DNA of 64,000 bases from an uncultured Christensenellaceae bacterium (lineage in GTDB: Bacteria > Bacillota > Clostridia > Christensenellales > Borkfalkiaceae): contig CAJULB010000002.1 in the NCBI GenBank assembly GCA_910587005.1, forward strand, positions 124,001-188,000. Reading direction: 5' to 3'. The notes under the pieces were generated by a model. It saw only the letters and a list, made by a program, of their open reading frames with translations, searched no databases and was not told where the DNA came from. Numbering within the stretch: the first letter of the stretch is position 1; each line of letters begins with the position of its first letter. This document shows, in pieces, positions 51,338 through 60,185 of this stretch. The position numbers and the translations under genes are program-made.

Positions 51338-52546
51338 ATGAAAAATCTTGATTATAATTACCTTTGCGCAATTATAGGCAATCTTGCGGGAATTCCTGTA
51401 AGGACATATAAAAATGACAAGCAAGTGTTTTATCACTCGCTTGTCAGTCTGCCTAAAGATCCAATAACACCATATCTTTCGGATATCTTATCGATAACCT
51501 ACCATGTCGGTTATTTCATTACACCGTATTTTAACTATTACGGAATTGTTAATTGTCCGCCATATAAATTAGTTATCGGACCTTCACGTCAAGGGACTAT
51601 GAACGATCAAGACATAAAAGAATTGGCGTTTAAGTGCGACGTTCCATCAGATGAGGTCAATGAATTTGCCGCGGGGATGAAAAGCATCGTCGCTATGCCG
51701 CTTGACAGCATATTGCAAATTTTATGCACCATGAATTACGTGATGAACGACGAAAAACTTTCTTTGGAAAAGATAAAAATATATGACGCGGAACAGCAAA
51801 AACTTAAAGAGATTATAGAATCCGACAGAGCCAATCAGAATTTCAATTCCGATATTGCAATAATTCAATCCGCTCAAGCCGTCCACAACACCATAACTCT
51901 CGAACAAATGCTCGTCAATATCGTCCGCAAAGGCGATACTGCGGCGCTCCGCGAATGGATTGCGAACGCCCCCGCCGTGCGCGCGGGAATTCTCGCCACC
52001 GAGCAAATGCGACAATTGAAAAACACGTTCATTGTAACAACCACCCTTATCTCTCGGGCGGCAATACGCGGAGGAATGGACGTTGAAGACGCGCTGACTC
52101 TTTCCGATGCGTATATACAAAAATGCGAGCTTTTAAATAACGTGGGACAAATAGCAAATTTGCAATATCATATGGTTCTCGATTATACCGAGCGCGTTGA
52201 AAAACTTCGGCTCGGAAAATCCCCGTCGAAGTTAGTTATAGAGATAAGCAATTACGTTCAACACCATCTTTCCGAACCCGTCGACATCGAAGCGTTGGCG
52301 AACGCTATGTTTTTGAGCCGTACGCGCTTGTCCGTAAAATTCAAGGAAGAAACGGGGATGACGCTTACCGATTTCGTGTTAAAAGAAAAAACGGACGAAG
52401 CCAAAAGACTTCTCCGTTATACCGACAAAACGTTGACCGCAATCAGTGCTTATCTCGGTTTTTCTTCGCAGAGCCACTTTTCCCGCGCTTTCCGGAAATA
52501 CGCCGACTGCTCCCCGCTTGAATATCGCAAAAAATATAATTCCTAA
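51338..52546 (+). CDS. AraC-family regulator, divergent from the rhamnose operon
   Basis: The 402-residue product has a long N-terminal region (about 1-290; CAIIGNLAGIPVRTYKNDKQ, YKLVIGPSRQGTMNDQDIKE) of a type common in Clostridia, without a recognised cupin. Its C-terminal AraC domain (about 298-400) has two HTH motifs, VDIEALANAMFLSRTRLSVK and LTAISAYLGFSSQSHFSRAF, ending CSPLEYRKKY. It is transcribed away from the GH3-to-rhaD operon with about 110 bases between starts. The likely role is activation of that operon by a rhamnose-derived signal, an inference from position. GGAG precedes ATG 51338. Confidence 0.92.
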   Translation: MKNLDYNYLCAIIGNLAGIPVRTYKNDKQVFYHSLVSLPKDPITPYLSDILSITYHVGYFITPYFNYYGIVNCPPYKLVIGPSRQGTMNDQDIKELAFKCDVPSDEVNEFAAGMKSIVAMPLDSILQILCTMNYVMNDEKLSLEKIKIYDAEQQKLKEIIESDRANQNFNSDIAIIQSAQAVHNTITLEQMLVNIVRKGDTAALREWIANAPAVRAGILATEQMRQLKNTFIVTTTLISRAAIRGGMDVEDALTLSDAYIQKCELLNNVGQIANLQYHMVLDYTERVEKLRLGKSPSKLVIEISNYVQHHLSEPVDIEALANAMFLSRTRLSVKFKEETGMTLTDFVLKEKTDEAKRLLRYTDKTLTAISAYLGFSSQSHFSRAFRKYADCSPLEYRKKYNS

Positions 52547-52636
52547 AATTTCCATGTCCTCTACTCGGATTTATTATCGGTGGCTTCGGGCTTAAAAATA
52601 ACGTGGCGCAAACCGTCGATATTTGTATCCTCTTCA

Positions 52637-54343
52637 TCAATTATACAATATCTCAAAATGTTTTAATGTTTCCTTTATCGCTTCCACCATTTTCGGTGTG
52701 GGATGCGGACGAGGGTGTTTTAATTCTTCGACGGCGTTTGGGGCGTCGTACATAGGCAAGCCTAAATCACGCTTGACTTCGGCTATGTACGCCGTGTGGA
52801 CTTTGAAGCCGTAAGTTTGCTCGATATAGTCTTGCATTTTCTTATAGGTTACTTTTTCTTTCGGCTTGCGTTCTTCGGCACGTTTGGCAACTTCTTTCAA
52901 AGATACTTGCCCTTCCTCTTCGCCGAACTCAACCTTTATGTTGATATGTCCGTCGGGTTTTTTGTGGGAAAGAACAACCAGCGTCTCGATATGTTTTGTC
53001 TGGGGGAACATGTCGAAGGGGGTTATCGACTGAATTTCGTACGCGCCGCCGCTGCCGCCCGTTTTATAGAGTGCGCCGCCGATTTCTTCAAGCGTGCCCG
53101 TCAGTATACCCGTATCGCGCGCAAGCGTTGCGGGGTTGCACGAAACAAGAATAATTTTATCGGCGTTTGCTTTGGCTATGGCTTTGACTACGTTGCGCTC
53201 CATGCCTTTGCGGGGCGGGTCGCACACTATAATTCTTTGCGCGCCCTCGGTTTCGGCAAAAACTTTATCTATTTCGTCTTCTACCGCGCCGCAGATATTT
53301 TTCATTTTATCCTGCAAGCCGTTTTCTATTTTAAGTCCGTCCGCACAGCGGGAAGCTTCTTCGACAATCTCTATGCCGTATGCGAATTTGCATTTTTTTG
53401 CAAGCATGGCTGTGAGCAAACCTCCGCCGCTGTACAAATCGAGCGCGACAGCGTTTTTATCGGCTTCTTCAAGCACACGGGAATACAGCTTTGCGCGGAC
53501 GTCGTCGTTGACCTGCACGAACGTATTTGCGCCCGCCTTGTATTTTATTCCGTTTTCTTCCGCGAGAAAAACGCCTTCGCCGCGGCATATGCGCCACTCT
53601 TTTGAAAAAATCGAGTTGTTTTGCGAAGCATTTATATTCAGCAGAAAAGTAAAGTCTTTAAAGTCCTTTTCAAGCTCTTTAATCAAATACGAAGCGTCTA
53701 CGGACTTTGCAACCACAAGCGCGAATATGAATTTGCCCTTGATTTCGCGCACGACTATTCTTCTTAATATCCCTTGACGCGTTTGCTCGTTATACCCCGC
53801 AATATGCTTTGCTTTTGAGTATTTTTTGATTGCGGAAACAACGTTTTTAACCCATTCCGACTGAATAAGACAATCGTCCGCGGGCACTATTCTGTGACTG
53901 TGTCTGCCGTAGAAGCCCAGCACAGTTTCGCCGTTTTCGTCCGCGCCTATGGGGAGCGAAAGCTTGTTGCGGTAGCGGTATTCGGTACCGCAGGGCACAC
54001 ATTCGTCAACGTCGAAGTAAATTCCGCCCACTTTGCCCAAAGTGGTTTGCACGGAACGGCGCTTAAATTGAAGCTGGGCGGCGTAATTCATATGCTGTAA
54101 ATCGCACCCGCCGCACTTGCCGAACACCGGGCAGGGCGCGTTGGTGCGGGAATATGAGGGTTTTAACACCGTTTGAAGCTTGCCGTAGGCGATATTGTCC
54201 TTGGCCTTTAACACCTTAAAAGACACTTCCTCTCCGTCAAGACAAAAAGGCACAAACGCAGTTGTGCCTTCGACGTTTATTATTCCCTCTCCGTCCGTGC
54301 CGTAGCCCGAAACGGTACCCGTATGTATATCGTTCTTCTTCAT
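52637..54343 (-). CDS. 23S rRNA/tRNA uracil-5-methyltransferase (RlmD/TrmA family)
   Basis: The start chosen is ATG 54343 (MKKNDIHTGTVSGYGTDGEG), where the TRAM domain begins; the longer frame runs through the upstream gene. The 568-residue product has TRAM (about 1-60), the iron-sulfur Cys set CPVFGKCGGCDLQH, the SAM-binding ALDLYSGGGLLTAMLA, and the catalytic end IIVCDPPRKGMER and ILVSCNPATLARD (nucleophile Cys). It methylates uracil C5 in RNA; which site cannot be told from sequence. A further C-terminal region of about 110 residues (VTYKKMQDYIEQTYGFKVHT) is present. It starts right after the stop of the 54346-54909 gene. Confidence 0.93.
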   Translation of the reverse strand: MKKNDIHTGTVSGYGTDGEGIINVEGTTAFVPFCLDGEEVSFKVLKAKDNIAYGKLQTVLKPSYSRTNAPCPVFGKCGGCDLQHMNYAAQLQFKRRSVQTTLGKVGGIYFDVDECVPCGTEYRYRNKLSLPIGADENGETVLGFYGRHSHRIVPADDCLIQSEWVKNVVSAIKKYSKAKHIAGYNEQTRQGILRRIVVREIKGKFIFALVVAKSVDASYLIKELEKDFKDFTFLLNINASQNNSIFSKEWRICRGEGVFLAEENGIKYKAGANTFVQVNDDVRAKLYSRVLEEADKNAVALDLYSGGGLLTAMLAKKCKFAYGIEIVEEASRCADGLKIENGLQDKMKNICGAVEDEIDKVFAETEGAQRIIVCDPPRKGMERNVVKAIAKANADKIILVSCNPATLARDTGILTGTLEEIGGALYKTGGSGGAYEIQSITPFDMFPQTKHIETLVVLSHKKPDGHINIKVEFGEEEGQVSLKEVAKRAEERKPKEKVTYKKMQDYIEQTYGFKVHTAYIAEVKRDLGLPMYDAPNAVEELKHPRPHPTPKMVEAIKETLKHFEILYN

Positions 54344-54345
54344 AT

Positions 54346-54909
54346 TTACTTTTTTATGCGCTGAACCAAAAGGTTTACCGCTATCTGGCATTTGAACGTC
54401 AAATAGTCGTAAACAAAGCATATTGCCGTACCTAACGTGAAAATGAACACAAAAATATACTTGTTTAAAACGTCGTAAACGCTTTGGGGCAGTAGCGAAC
54501 CACCCAACAGCCCGCCGAATACGAGATAGTAGCCGACAATTAGCGTGCAGTCGAACCAGACCGCTTTCACCGCCAGCGCAAGCCATTTGTTGATTTTAAA
54601 ACGGATTTGCAGAGCGTTTGCTATGGGGTGCAGTCCGAAGAACATTGCGAACGGCACTAATTTCCAGAACTGCGCCGCCGCGCCGAGCGCGATTGTTAAA
54701 ATCAGCGTGCCCGTATAGGCGAGAAAGGCGCCCAGAAAAAACTGTTTTGAAAGGGGCAGCATAAGCGCAACCACCGCAACGAAATAGCCGACTGCGGTAA
54801 GCGAGTTTACGCCCGTCATTATTCCCAAAGACAAAAACAGCACCGCAACCGCGCAGGAAATTCCCGACAGAGCTATTTCAAACGCCTTGGGGCGTTTACC
54901 GTTGCCCAT
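54346..54909 (-). CDS. Integral membrane protein of unknown family
   Basis: The 187-residue product has about five membrane segments (VAVLFLSLGIMTGVNSLTAV; YFVAVVALMLPL; LILTIALGAAAQFWKLVPFA; and two more). The compact build with short loops resembles small transporter components, but no signature is visible. It lies between the J-like protein and the RNA methyltransferase, almost overlapping the latter, and all are read leftward. Family unknown. Confidence 0.8.
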   Translation of the reverse strand: MGNGKRPKAFEIALSGISCAVAVLFLSLGIMTGVNSLTAVGYFVAVVALMLPLSKQFFLGAFLAYTGTLILTIALGAAAQFWKLVPFAMFFGLHPIANALQIRFKINKWLALAVKAVWFDCTLIVGYYLVFGGLLGGSLLPQSVYDVLNKYIFVFIFTLGTAICFVYDYLTFKCQIAVNLLVQRIKK

Positions 54910-54924
54910 AAAGGTTATCGCCCC

Positions 54925-55569
54925 TTATCTGCAACAACCGTCGCAAAGACAGCTTATGCAAAGATAGGTATAACAGCAGTCAAGACAGCTTGCGCAGAAA
55001 TTACCGCCCATCTGCTCGTCGGAGGAGGCGGAATTCATAGTCTGCCCCTGATAGGCGCTTTGATTGCCTGCATTTGCGTTTGCGCCCGAAGCGTTTTGCG
55101 CGCCCGCGGTTGCGTCGTAATTGATTTTTTCGTTGAGTTTGCGGTAAGTTTCCTTATACTTCTCATTGTCGGGTTCAAGCTGGATTGCGATTTCAAGCTG
55201 TTTTTTGCTTTCGTTCATCCAGTTTTTGCGGTAGAACACCACGCTTTGCAGATAGTGCCACTGCGCTCCGCGCTCGTTAAACCCGTCTAACACCCTTTGC
55301 GCGTCCTGAATGTTTCCGTCCTTAATCAGCTCTTCCACGCGCTGAAAGGTTTCGCCTCCGTCGTGCGCGGGCGTTTCTTTAAGCTCGGTTAAAAGTTCGC
55401 TGTAAGCCGTTTCTATTCTGGTCAGCATTTTAGCGGCGTTGTTGCCGACTTCACCGTCCATAAAACGTTCTTCAAGGTATTTTGCGCGGAGCGTTTCGTA
55501 AGCGGCTTTGACGTCCTCCGCCGTTGCGCCTTCCGAAAGCCCTAAAATATCCAAATTTTGCTTGTTCAT
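54925..55569 (-). CDS. J-domain-like protein with Cys-rich C-terminus
   Basis: The 214-residue product begins with a J-like segment (about 1-60; NLDILGLSEGATAEDVKAAY, NAAKMLTRIETAYSELL) but lacks the HPD tripeptide needed to stimulate DnaK. Residues 75-140 form helical TPR-like hairpins (LIKDGNIQDAQRVLDGFNER, SKKQLEIAIQLEPDNEKYKE). A low-complexity Asn/Ala stretch leads to a Cys-rich end (FCASCLDCCYTYLCISCLCD). The Cys cluster may bind metal. It lies next to the DUF5685 gene, an arrangement also known to me from other Clostridia. Function unknown. Confidence 0.8.
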   Translation of the reverse strand: MNKQNLDILGLSEGATAEDVKAAYETLRAKYLEERFMDGEVGNNAAKMLTRIETAYSELLTELKETPAHDGGETFQRVEELIKDGNIQDAQRVLDGFNERGAQWHYLQSVVFYRKNWMNESKKQLEIAIQLEPDNEKYKETYRKLNEKINYDATAGAQNASGANANAGNQSAYQGQTMNSASSDEQMGGNFCASCLDCCYTYLCISCLCDGCCR

Positions 55570-55593
55570 AATAATTCCTTTTTTGCGGGAACT

Positions 55594-56502
55594 TTATTCC
55601 TGCGGTTTTTTAAGTGATTTTTGCGCCTGCACGGGCTGAACGGTTCCGTTTCCGCAACTGCCGCAGCCGCCGTAGAATACCGTACGCGTTTTAAGCGGGA
55701 TTCCGCGCAAAATTATGTTGTCGGTTAAATCGTGATTGAAGTGAAACTGAATTGCCGAAAGACTTTCGCGGAGCTGGGCAAACAGCATATCGAAAATGAA
55801 AACCAGCTCTTTTTCGCCTTTTTTAACCGCTTCCGACCTGCAATTTTCACCGTAGACGTTGAAAAGCACGTTATAGCGGGATTTTTTAACGTCTTTATCG
55901 TAATCGTCGAGGGCGTCAATTAAATATACCCACTTGCCGAGGTTATAAAACAGTTTTTGCGTTTGGGCAGTGGAATATTCCTTTAACAGATAGACGGAAA
56001 GCTCCTTCATCATGTTTGCGGTCGGCTCGCACGCCTCGTCTATGACCGCGCAGTTTGCTTTTTCCAGCGCGGACTGCGCCTGCATCTGGTTTGAAATTAT
56101 TTCGGCAATGCGGGGGTGGCGCTTTAAAACGCGCTTATACCCGCTTTTGTACAGGTGGCGCAAAACACCGCGTTTTTCACCGTCCGCCTTGTCGTCGCAC
56201 AGCTTGAAGTAAGCCAGAGCGGTATTGACGCAGCCGAGCGCGATTGCGGTATCGTCAACGGCGGCTATCGGACGGCGTTTGAGCCAGTGAACTGCACAGC
56301 GCGCCTTTTTTATTTTTACGTCCTCGCCCCGAATATTATGAACGAGCGCCGAGGTGAAAGCCATATCGTATTGAAGGGCGGTGCGTGCAATCTGTCCGCA
56401 GCCCGCGCCTATGCTTTTGCAAAGACCGCAGTACAGCGCTTTGTATAACGTTTCGTCCTTTTTGAAAAGGTACGGCGTATCCGGGGAAATATATCCGAAC
56501 AT
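55594..56502 (-). CDS. DUF5685 family protein
   Basis: The 302-residue product matches DUF5685: MFGYISPDTPYLFKKDETLY, KALYCGLCKSIGAGCGQIAR, LQYDMAFTSALVHNIRGEDV, CAVHWLKRRPIAAVDDTAIA and YLIDALDDYDKDVKKSRYNV. The fold looks all-helical with a conserved early Cys pair and a late GGCGSCGNG cluster, reminiscent of metal-binding proteins. Function unknown. It lies 24 bases upstream of the J-like gene and is read in the same direction. Confidence 0.88.
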   Translation of the reverse strand: MFGYISPDTPYLFKKDETLYKALYCGLCKSIGAGCGQIARTALQYDMAFTSALVHNIRGEDVKIKKARCAVHWLKRRPIAAVDDTAIALGCVNTALAYFKLCDDKADGEKRGVLRHLYKSGYKRVLKRHPRIAEIISNQMQAQSALEKANCAVIDEACEPTANMMKELSVYLLKEYSTAQTQKLFYNLGKWVYLIDALDDYDKDVKKSRYNVLFNVYGENCRSEAVKKGEKELVFIFDMLFAQLRESLSAIQFHFNHDLTDNIILRGIPLKTRTVFYGGCGSCGNGTVQPVQAQKSLKKPQE

Positions 56503-56578
56503 AGAAACTCCAAGTTAACAAAACTATTTGGTTTGAAGGGAGCTATCCCCCTATTAATCTTTTCAACAGCAGTATATT

Positions 56579-56660
56579 GCCACCCCCCCTATCCCCCCGC
56601 CGAAGGCAGGGGGTTGCACTTTGAACAATCAGATTCTTCACTGCGTTCAGAATGACAAGT
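56579..56660. repeat. Compound dispersed repeat, second copy
   Basis: CACCCCCCCTATCCCCCCGC with GGCAGGGGGTTG (56579-56616), then CAGATTCTTCACTGCGTTCAGAATGACA (56630-56657). It fills most of the 205-base gap between trpS and the DUF5685 gene. Confidence 0.75.
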
Positions 56661-56707
56661 ATGCAATGAGGGTTGCGCGACAAAGTTATGCGAAGCATAT
56701 ATGCGTT

Positions 56708-57709
56708 TTATAACTGATAAAAACCTATCTTTTTATATACCTTTGCAAGCGTTTTGCGGGCGATATAGCTTGCGCGCTCGGCTCCGCTTTTCATAACCGA
56801 ATTCAGATATTCCTTATCGGCGAGAAGCTTTGCCTGCTCTGCCTGTATAGGCGCAAGCTTATCGGCAACCGTTTCGCCTACGGCAAGCTTAAATTCTCCG
56901 TAGCCTTTGCCCGCAAAGTCCGCCTCCGCTTCCGCTATGCTTTTGCCGGTAAACGCCGTATATATGCTAAGCAAATTGCTTACGCCCGCCTTGTTTTCGG
57001 GGTCGTATTTAATAAGCGTGTCGCTGTCCGTTACGGCGCGTTTGAACTTTCTTATAACAGTATCCCTATCGTCGGAAAGGAATACCGAGCCGTTTACGTT
57101 TTCCGCCGACTTGGACATTTTTTTAGTCGGGTCGAGCAAATCGCAGATTTTGGCGCCGACCTTCATATACAGCGCTTCGGGCACCTTGAAAGTAGGCGAA
57201 TACACGTTGTTGAAGCGCTGGGCAATATCGCGCGCGATTTCTACGTGCTGGCGCTGGTCAAGTCCGACGGGCACGACCTCCGTCTGGTACAAAAGAATAT
57301 CCGCCGCCATTAAAACGGGATAATCCATAAGCCCCATATTTATATTATCGGCGTGTTTTCTGCTCTTATCCTTAAACTGCGTCATCCGCTCCATTTCGCC
57401 GACGTAGGTGAACGTGTTCAACACCCAGCACAGCTCTGCATGCGCGGGCACGTGCGACTGGACGTAAATTGCGGTGCTTTCGGGGTTCAACCCGCACGCA
57501 ATATACAGTGCAAGCAGGGAAAGCGTTCTCTGCCGAAGCTCGGCGGGGTTCTGGCGGACGGTTATAGCGTGCATATTCGCTATTGCGAAATAGCAGTTAT
57601 AGTCGTTTTGAAGCGCAAGAAAGTTGCGGATTGCACCGCTATAATTGCCGATTGTTAAATTATTTGTGGGCTGAACCGCAGAGTACAGCGTTTTTTTAAT
57701 TTCTTCCAT
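56708..57709 (-). CDS. trpS: Tryptophanyl-tRNA synthetase
   Basis: The 333-residue product is of usual length. The class I signatures are PTNNLTIGNYSGA (HIGH equivalent) and KKMSKSAENVNGS (KMSKS). YVQSHVPAHAELCWVLNTFT, MDYPVLMAADILLYQTEVVP and GLDQRQHVEIARDIAQRFN form the tryptophan pocket. It charges tRNA-Trp. It stands alone; no T-box leader was found in the upstream 185 bases. Confidence 0.97.
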   Translation of the reverse strand: MEEIKKTLYSAVQPTNNLTIGNYSGAIRNFLALQNDYNCYFAIANMHAITVRQNPAELRQRTLSLLALYIACGLNPESTAIYVQSHVPAHAELCWVLNTFTYVGEMERMTQFKDKSRKHADNINMGLMDYPVLMAADILLYQTEVVPVGLDQRQHVEIARDIAQRFNNVYSPTFKVPEALYMKVGAKICDLLDPTKKMSKSAENVNGSVFLSDDRDTVIRKFKRAVTDSDTLIKYDPENKAGVSNLLSIYTAFTGKSIAEAEADFAGKGYGEFKLAVGETVADKLAPIQAEQAKLLADKEYLNSVMKSGAERASYIARKTLAKVYKKIGFYQL

Positions 57710-57842
57710 ATTCTTAACCCGTTATATACAATTTATAACTTTATAGGATAATAATACCATACCGCCCCGCAAAAAGCAAAGTTTTTTTGAGGTTTGACCG
57801 CATAATCACCAAACTTAGCTTAAATATTCACTGTTTTAACAA

Positions 57843-57876
57843 AAACCGCGCCTTTGCTTTGGCAAGGGCGCGGTTT
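57843..57876 (-). terminator. Terminator of thrC
   Basis: AAACCGCGCC...GGGCGCGGTTT hairpin within 20 bases of the thrC stop, followed on the minus strand by TTTTTGTT. Confidence 0.75.
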
Positions 57877-57894
57877 AAGAACCGTTAAAAAAAC

Positions 57895-59373
57895 TTATTT
57901 GATAAATTCAAGCACTTCGTCGAAAAGTTTTTTTCTGTCTACCGTTTTGGTGAAGCGGACGGGCTTGTCGCGCAGTTCTTTAAGGCATTTGGGCACCGCC
58001 ATTGCCGTTGCCGCGTGAAGGCGTTTTATTCCTTTAAAGCTGTCCTTGACGTCGTTGCCCGTGACTGCGTAAAGGACGTCCTGCGGGAACTTATAGGGGT
58101 TTGCGGTGGAAACAATAACCATATTCGTTTCGTCCTTTTTATGCTTTGCAAACCAGTCCTGCGCGACCTTCATTGCACAGCCGGTGTGCGTATCCATAGT
58201 ATAGCCGACGTCCTCGAACACGCTGTACATTGCCTCTACGCACTCGTCGTCGTCGGCGCTTCCGCCGTCGAAAATTTCGCCCAAAGCCGACAATTCGTCC
58301 ACGGATATGGCGTACTTACCGCATTTTTTAAGCTCTGCCATGCGCTCCGCCGTGAGCTTTGAATTTCTGCCCGAGATTTCGAAAACAAGCCTTTCGAGGT
58401 TGGACGAAACGAGTATATCCATAGAGGGCGAAGTGGTTTTGTAAAACTCTCTGCGGATATCGTAAACACCGCTTGCGAAAAACTCCGTCAAAACGTCGTT
58501 CTTGTTGGAAGCGCAGTGAAGTCTGCGTATGGGCAAGCCCATGCGCTTTGCGTAGTAAGCGGCGAGAATGTTGCCGAAGTTGCCCGTGGGGACGGTGAAG
58601 TCGATTTCCTCGCCCATTTGTATCTGCTCGGCTGAAACCAAATCGAGATAGGACGAAAAATAATAAGCGATTTGCGGGGCAAGTCTGCCGAAATTTATGG
58701 AATTTGCGCTGGAAAGCACAACCCCCTTTTCAAGCAGGGTTTTTGCGTATTCGCCGTTGGAAAAAATTTCTTTTACGGCGGTCTGGCAGTCGTCGAAGTT
58801 ACCTTTTACCGCGACTACGTTTACGTTAGAGCCTTCCTGCGTGCCCATTTGAAGCTTTTGCATTTTGGAAACGCCCTCGGACGGATAAAAGACCATAACT
58901 TTAATTCCGTCCGCGTCCTTAAAGCCTTCGAGCGCGGCTTTGCCGGTATCGCCCGAGGTTGCGGTTAAAATTAAAATTTCTTCGTTTACCCCGCATATAT
59001 CCGCACCTTTACGCAACAAATAGGGCAAAAGCGTAAGCGCCATATCCTTGAATGCGCAGGTAGGCCCGTGCCATAATTCAAGCATATAAACGCCATCGTC
59101 TATGCGTACAAGGGGCGCGGGGTCGCCTTCGAACTTGGCATACGCGCTTTCGCAAGCCGATAAAAGCTCCTTTTCGTCATATTCCGTAAGATATTTTTTA
59201 AGCACTTTCGCCGCGCGTTCGGGATAGCTCATTTCAAGCATTTTCTGCATTTCCTCCGCGGAAACGGACGGAAATTTTTCAGGAACGTAAAGCCCGCCGT
59301 TATCGGCAAGCCCGTTTACTATTGCGCGTGCGGCGGAAACCTTTTCTCCGCCCCTGGTGCTGATAAAATTCAT
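57895..59373 (-). CDS. thrC: Threonine synthase
   Basis: The 492-residue product is the longer, yeast/E. coli-type threonine synthase: MNFISTRGGEKVSAARAIVN, GLADNGGLYVPEKFP, the PLP lysine at about residue 109 in GPTCAFKDMALTLLPYLL, TATSGDTGKAALEGFKD, TVPTGNFGNILAAYYAKRMG and VSTANPYKFPQDVL. It converts O-phosphohomoserine to threonine. No other threonine genes are nearby. It has its own terminator, and the preceding gene ends with another, so it is a single-gene unit. Confidence 0.96.
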   Translation of the reverse strand: MNFISTRGGEKVSAARAIVNGLADNGGLYVPEKFPSVSAEEMQKMLEMSYPERAAKVLKKYLTEYDEKELLSACESAYAKFEGDPAPLVRIDDGVYMLELWHGPTCAFKDMALTLLPYLLRKGADICGVNEEILILTATSGDTGKAALEGFKDADGIKVMVFYPSEGVSKMQKLQMGTQEGSNVNVVAVKGNFDDCQTAVKEIFSNGEYAKTLLEKGVVLSSANSINFGRLAPQIAYYFSSYLDLVSAEQIQMGEEIDFTVPTGNFGNILAAYYAKRMGLPIRRLHCASNKNDVLTEFFASGVYDIRREFYKTTSPSMDILVSSNLERLVFEISGRNSKLTAERMAELKKCGKYAISVDELSALGEIFDGGSADDDECVEAMYSVFEDVGYTMDTHTGCAMKVAQDWFAKHKKDETNMVIVSTANPYKFPQDVLYAVTGNDVKDSFKGIKRLHAATAMAVPKCLKELRDKPVRFTKTVDRKKLFDEVLEFIK

Positions 59374-59425
59374 AAAAAACTCCTTTCACAAATTTACCGC
59401 ATTGCGGCAACTGTGAAATTACGAT

Positions 59426-59453
59426 AAAAAACGGCGCGATACTGCACGCGCCG
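59426..59453 (-). terminator. Terminator of the P-loop protein gene
   Basis: CGGCGCG...CGCGCCG hairpin with TTTTTT on the minus strand, about 25 bases after the stop at 59478. Confidence 0.75.
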
Positions 59454-59477
59454 CCTTAAAGTCAACTTAAAATCAAC

Positions 59478-59885
59478 TTAAATAAACTTCTTTACGAAGT
59501 CGGGAAGGTCTGCTTCCGCCGCACTGCACGTTAAAGTGATAGTGATTTTGTTTTCCGCCGAAATCTTTTCAAGCATATAGAATATGCCTGCAAGCTCGGA
59601 AAGCTGTTTGCCGGCAATGCGGGCAACGCCGTCTATGTAGATATATTCGTGGTCGCTGTTGCAAGCGGCTACGCCTTTAACAAAACCGCAAAGCGCGTCT
59701 TCGCCTGCGATGTCGTAGTCGGTTACGTCGATATAGCGGACTGCGCGGTCAAGCGAGTACATTGCGCGTTTGTTGTCCGTAATAAATACGCTTAAACCCT
59801 TGGCGTCCTTAGCGTTTGCGTTAGCCGCGTCTAAAAGCTGTTTTGTTTTGCCTGTGCCTTTGGGTCCGTAAATAATTTTTATCAT
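59478..59885 (-). CDS. Small P-loop protein
   Basis: The start chosen is ATG 59885 (MIKIIYGPKGTGKTKQLLDA), with AGGAGG 7 bases upstream. The 135-residue product has a Walker A motif (GPKGTGKT) at residues 7-14 and a possible Walker B in HEYIYIDGVARIAG. It ends after KISAENKITITLTCSAAEAD. It is too short for a AAA+ or ABC ATPase and looks like a minimal nucleotide-binding protein conserved in Clostridia. Function unknown; a link to the neighbouring amino acid genes is not evident. Confidence 0.8.
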   Translation of the reverse strand: MIKIIYGPKGTGKTKQLLDAANANAKDAKGLSVFITDNKRAMYSLDRAVRYIDVTDYDIAGEDALCGFVKGVAACNSDHEYIYIDGVARIAGKQLSELAGIFYMLEKISAENKITITLTCSAAEADLPDFVKKFI

Positions 59886-60052
59886 TGAAAATCCTCCTGA
59901 TAGCAAGTTAAAAATATTATACTTAACTTTTATACCATTTTATCAGTAAATACGGAAATTTTCAATACCTTTTGTGAAATTTTTCAAAATTTTCAAAATC
60001 AGGACTTATTTGAAACGGTTTTATAAGCGTTGCAAGCTGTGCAGCGGTATGC

Positions 60053-60175
60053 GCCACCCCCCTCTATCCCCCCGCCGAGGGCAGGGGGTGCGGTTGGGAC
60101 TATCAGATTCTTCGCTGACGTTCAGAATGACAGAAAGACGGACTGAATGACAGATAAGGACAAACAGAATGACAA
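60053..60175. repeat. Compound dispersed repeat, third copy
   Basis: CACCCCCCTCTATCCCCCCG with GGGCAGGGGGTG (60053-60092), then CAGATTCTTCGCTGACGTTCAGAATGACA (60104-60132). Shorter ACTGAATGACAG and CAGAATGACAA units follow. It occupies the gap between the aminotransferase and the P-loop gene. Confidence 0.8.
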
Positions 60176-60185
60176 TAATAAGGGC

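Noticed and set aside
57710..57890. T-box leader for trpS
   Set aside because: No AGGGTGG-ACCGCG-like element or specifier hairpin was found in the upstream region.
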